Below, piece by piece: positions 61,424-64,000 of a stretch of 64,000 nt of DNA. The first letter of the stretch is position 1, and each line of letters opens with the position of its first letter. A model generated the notes under the pieces. The model saw only the letters and a list, made by a program, of their open reading frames with translations, made no database searches and was not told the origin of the DNA. This stretch comes from Sclerodactyla briareus (taxonomy: Eukaryota > Echinodermata > Holothuroidea > Dendrochirotida > Sclerodactylidae): positions 186,001-250,000 of the forward strand of contig JAODTK010004743.1 in NCBI GenBank assembly GCA_026419785.1, read 5' to 3'. The position numbers and the translations under genes were made by a program.

Positions 61424-62531
61424 CTATACCACCATTTTATTTTTCCCATAGCATCGTTGGAGTGGAGCATAGCCGCTGTCGCTGTCGCCAATCTTCTGCA
61501 GTGCTTCGTCGATGTCTTCGTCAGTGTACTGACCCGGGGACCCCGTCCCATCGGACTCGTCCTGGAGGAGGCGGGCCAGGTGGGATTCGTCGTCATCGCA
61601 CATGGACCATCGTTGTCGCCGTCTACGAGGCCTCCTCGATCTAGGCTTCGGTTTTCTCCTGGGATGATATCGTTTTGCTCTTCGATTCGTTATCGGGCGT
61701 TCGCCGTGTTCCTCACCCCCATGACGTCAGGCACAGCTCCCGCTTCGCCCAGACTGCTTAGCCGCTTTGGTTAGGGTATCGTGATCAAGTAATAAGGGCG
61801 TTCCCTCGCTGCAGACGCCCTGGTAAGACTCGTAATCGCTATAACTGATGGCAACGTTGACGCCGCGTCCGCATGGCGCTGCTTCGATACCATTCGCGTT
61901 CGCCGGCACGGGCTTGTTACCAGGACATTTCGACGAGGGAGGAAAGGCTTCTGTTCCTTCTCTTCTAGAAACGTACGGTGGCGGCCGATGTCGTTGGTCG
62001 TGTAACCACTAGGGCTACAGTCGGCAGGGATCGACTCGGATCAAGAATGAGGGGGGTTCGCCATTAGAACCCACACCATATTCGTATCCGAAGTCGGGCT
62101 CTTGTAGCCCGGTCGTCCTTCTGCCGCCAAACGCATAAATCCCCATATAGTTGGGGCGCTAATTCCAGGACAGGAACAGCACTCTGGTAGTTATGCTTTG
62201 GTTTCTTCTTCAGGTACACTGTAGGGGGCCCCAGGGGGCCACGGGCTGTTCCTGGCCGCTAGGGAAGGTACCCTGGCGGTTGAGGCATCGGAGCTCGGGA
62301 TCGGTGGAGAGTCGGTTCCGTTATCCAGAATGAGCGGTGGTGAGGAAGTTTGAGGGAGTCTGAGGTTAGGTCAGGGATTGCCGCTGGAGAAAGTAGTCCC
62401 CATGCAAGAGCGAAGGGGAGTAGTGATTTGTAATGGCGAGGCATTCCCGGTTTGTTCGGGGTACAGGGGGAGCGTCGTCGATTCCGGAATCGTAAAGTTG
62501 GGGTCGGGAAAATGTGCGGCGGCTTCACAGG
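61424..62531 (-). CDS. Terminal coding exon of an unrecognised gene, cytoplasmic-tail-like
   Basis: A strong acceptor (long pyrimidine tract, TTCCTCCCTCCAG) precedes 62,531. The exon opens CEAAAHFPDPNFTIPE in phase 1. After frame changes, one frame runs from about 62,145 to a TAG at 61,424, interrupted by only three stops in about 720 bases. It reads in part NYMGIYAFGG, FGYEYGVGSNGE, RHRPPPYVSRREG, ISYSDYESYQG and GTPLLLDHDTL, then a basic run (RRPRRRRQRW), then an acidic end (DDDESHLARLLQDE, YTDEDIDEALQKI, DSDSGYAPL). Several Tyr motifs and the basic-to-acidic switch suggest an intracellular tail of a membrane protein, but I do not recognise the family. The broken frames mean an error-laden assembly or a recent pseudogene. 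The region is GC-rich, so some open frame could be incidental. Confidence 0.5.
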
Positions 62532-62984
62532 CTGGAGGGAGGAAGAAAACACAAGGTTGAGAAAGTAGTAGTATAACCATTAATGAACGAAAGCATTTTC
62601 GAAATAGAAATTCATTCTTATACCAGAAACCCGGACCACCAACTACATCAGTGTGTTCGTTTGCATCGGATTAGAATTTTGATTGGAATGTGAGAAGAGA
62701 CTTATTAGAATTTTTATTTATTCTCTGGGTTAATGGCGCTAGGCACTGTATTTGTTCACCTCTGAGGACTAGAATTCTTCGCATTGCCAAAGCTTATGAA
62801 GGCAGGAAGCCACAACAGCAGTGGTGGATATTTATCATATGACCCTGTGCAGCCCAAACAACCCGCGCCGTGTCAAATGGAGGTACTTTTGTGATTTTTT
62901 ACGCGGGAAAAAGTAATAATGGAAGGGAAATGAAAAATAAATGCGAATGTTCTCGGTAGGGATTATCACCTTGAGAGGAGCTTA

Positions 62985-63170
62985 AACTATAGGAGCGAAG
63001 CAGAGTGAGGGAGTGTCCGCCATAACAAAGGACCCTGGATCGAATCCCGCCGTACCCAAAAACGCGATGTAGGAAAGTGATGCATGGGATATCGTGACTC
63101 CGTCCGTCGGAGGGGACGTAAATGGCGGTCCCGGGAGTAGGAATCCGTCGTGCCTGCCTTCCTTTAATGT
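62985..63170 (+). mobile_element. tRNA-derived SINE with body
   Basis: Head GAGCGAAGCAGAGTGAGGGA and B box GGATCGAATCCC, then GTCGGAGGGGACGTAAATGG and CGGTCCCGGGAGTAGG. It lies in the proposed intron before the exon at 62,531. Confidence 0.55.
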
Positions 63171-63693
63171 TTTTTATACATATAATGCCGTGACTTGCAT
63201 AATAACAGCATGGTCTGTTGCCAGAACTCCATAAGTTGAATTTCCTGTTTTATGACCACTCGGGCGCCGCCATCTTGACAGCGGTTATGCTCAGCTGATG
63301 CTGTTAAAACGCGTATATGCGTAAGAAACCCAGTTTTTGTCGCCGGTCGGGGTCGATGTTACGCGCACACGGCACCCGACTCGACCGAGACAAGACCAAA
63401 CTCGTCAAAAACTGCGAAACAATATCGAACATGTTTGATATCACAAACTTGCAAACTCGTGAAAATCCAGTCGAAAGTTGAGCTGATCCGAAATACAAAT
63501 TTCGCTGCACACCGGCCCGACCCGCCTCGGACCAAACTAAAAAACTGGTTCTGGTCTCAGTCGGGTCAGGCCGTGTGCGGCGGGCTACCAAAGTGACAGA
63601 GGAAACCGAGGGCGGGGGGGGTGATTCTCACCAGAAGTTAACTTTAGCTATACGGCCCGTCCTGTACGCCCATGGTGATATCTGTGTATTTAC

Positions 63694-63757
63694 CTTGCCC
63701 ATCCATTTCATATATCCACTTCTCGATGCTAGGTCCCATCCTTTTGTAAATTGAAAT
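63694..63757 (-). CDS. Candidate exon upstream of the terminal exon
   Basis: On the minus strand an acceptor (GTTGTTCCCAG) before 63,757 and a donor (CAAG/GTAAAT) after 63,694 bound 64 open bases reading ISIYKRMGPSIEKWIYEMDG and Gln. The donor is phase 1. Joined to 62,531 it forms an Ala codon and continues CEAAAHF in frame, across a 1.15-kb intron holding a SINE. The phase match is the main support. The pyrimidine tract is short and the exon small, so it could be chance. Confidence 0.3.
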
Positions 63758-64000
63758 CTGGGAACAACGTTCTAACGTTCAAACGTTCTAAATTTACAAT
63801 CACCGTCAATGACCTCGCACCGCATTGGCTTTTCGTTCTCGGGATGAAGATCTCGCGCACCGAGAAAGGCAATAGAATTTTTTGGAAGAATATTGTTCTT
63901 ATAAGGGAAGCATATTCCTATGTTGGAAATGACTGACGCCTGATGTCTTTCGGAAGGTGAAAAAAACAAAACCGGGACCATATGAAAGAAATTGAAGTGC

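Overview
The window looks like nuclear DNA from an invertebrate animal, most likely a marine deuterostome (echinoderm, hemichordate or lancelet type). This is an inference from three things: split genes with phase-1 introns and metazoan Ig domains, CR1/L2-type LINE remnants, and many tRNA-derived SINEs, Helitrons and MITEs full of motifs such as 'tgacctttgacc' and 'taggcctac'. I cannot name the species. Related copies differ by very many one-base indels, and frames break inside otherwise convincing exons. This suggests either a noisy long-read assembly or many decayed copies. No bacterial-style operon, CRISPR array, rRNA gene or retrovirus-like element was seen.

Genes. The best gene lies on the minus strand across the left third. 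A candidate signal-peptide exon (25,944-26,007) can splice in matching phase to a two-Ig exon (10,777-11,308), then to half-Ig exons at 3,803-3,964 and 1,066-1,303. The gene then leaves the window on the left. Domain order and local motifs (Cys-Cys in the F strand, a CLPP-x-G motif, a linker starting PPWL) resemble the ectodomain of PTK7/CCK4, the catalytically dead receptor tyrosine kinase of Wnt/planar-polarity signalling. That assignment is tentative. A second minus-strand gene enters from the right. It has a large terminal exon (61,424-62,531), rich in Tyr motifs and with a basic-then-acidic end, and a possible 3' UTR running to a poly(A) signal at 59,752. A small candidate exon lies at 63,694-63,757. 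A weak plus-strand first-exon candidate sits at 54,810.

Repeats. 1-26 kb is mostly intron 1 and the later introns of the Ig gene. It holds Helitrons (TC...hairpin-CTAG, inserted A|T), a TA-flanked MITE family, an element family whose ends carry TGTCTCGCC / GGCGAGACA inverted repeats, a roughly 310-bp tandem array interrupted by a SINE, and a GGGCCC-rich array. 27-46 kb is dominated by one repeat complex: a roughly 4.6-kb unit in direct tandem (about 36.5-41.0 and 41.0-45.7 kb), an inverted partial copy at 31.6-34.8 kb split by a 1.6-kb insertion, and smaller fragments at 27.5-30.3 kb. Its marks are a 45-bp minisatellite, long G runs and a recurring GCGGAGCGCCACCAT block. 46-60 kb holds microsatellites, two LINE 3' ends flanking a palindromic TTCGAA array, SINEs, a Helitron 3' end and a roughly 240-bp tandem array. 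The intergenic stretches show no convincing genes.
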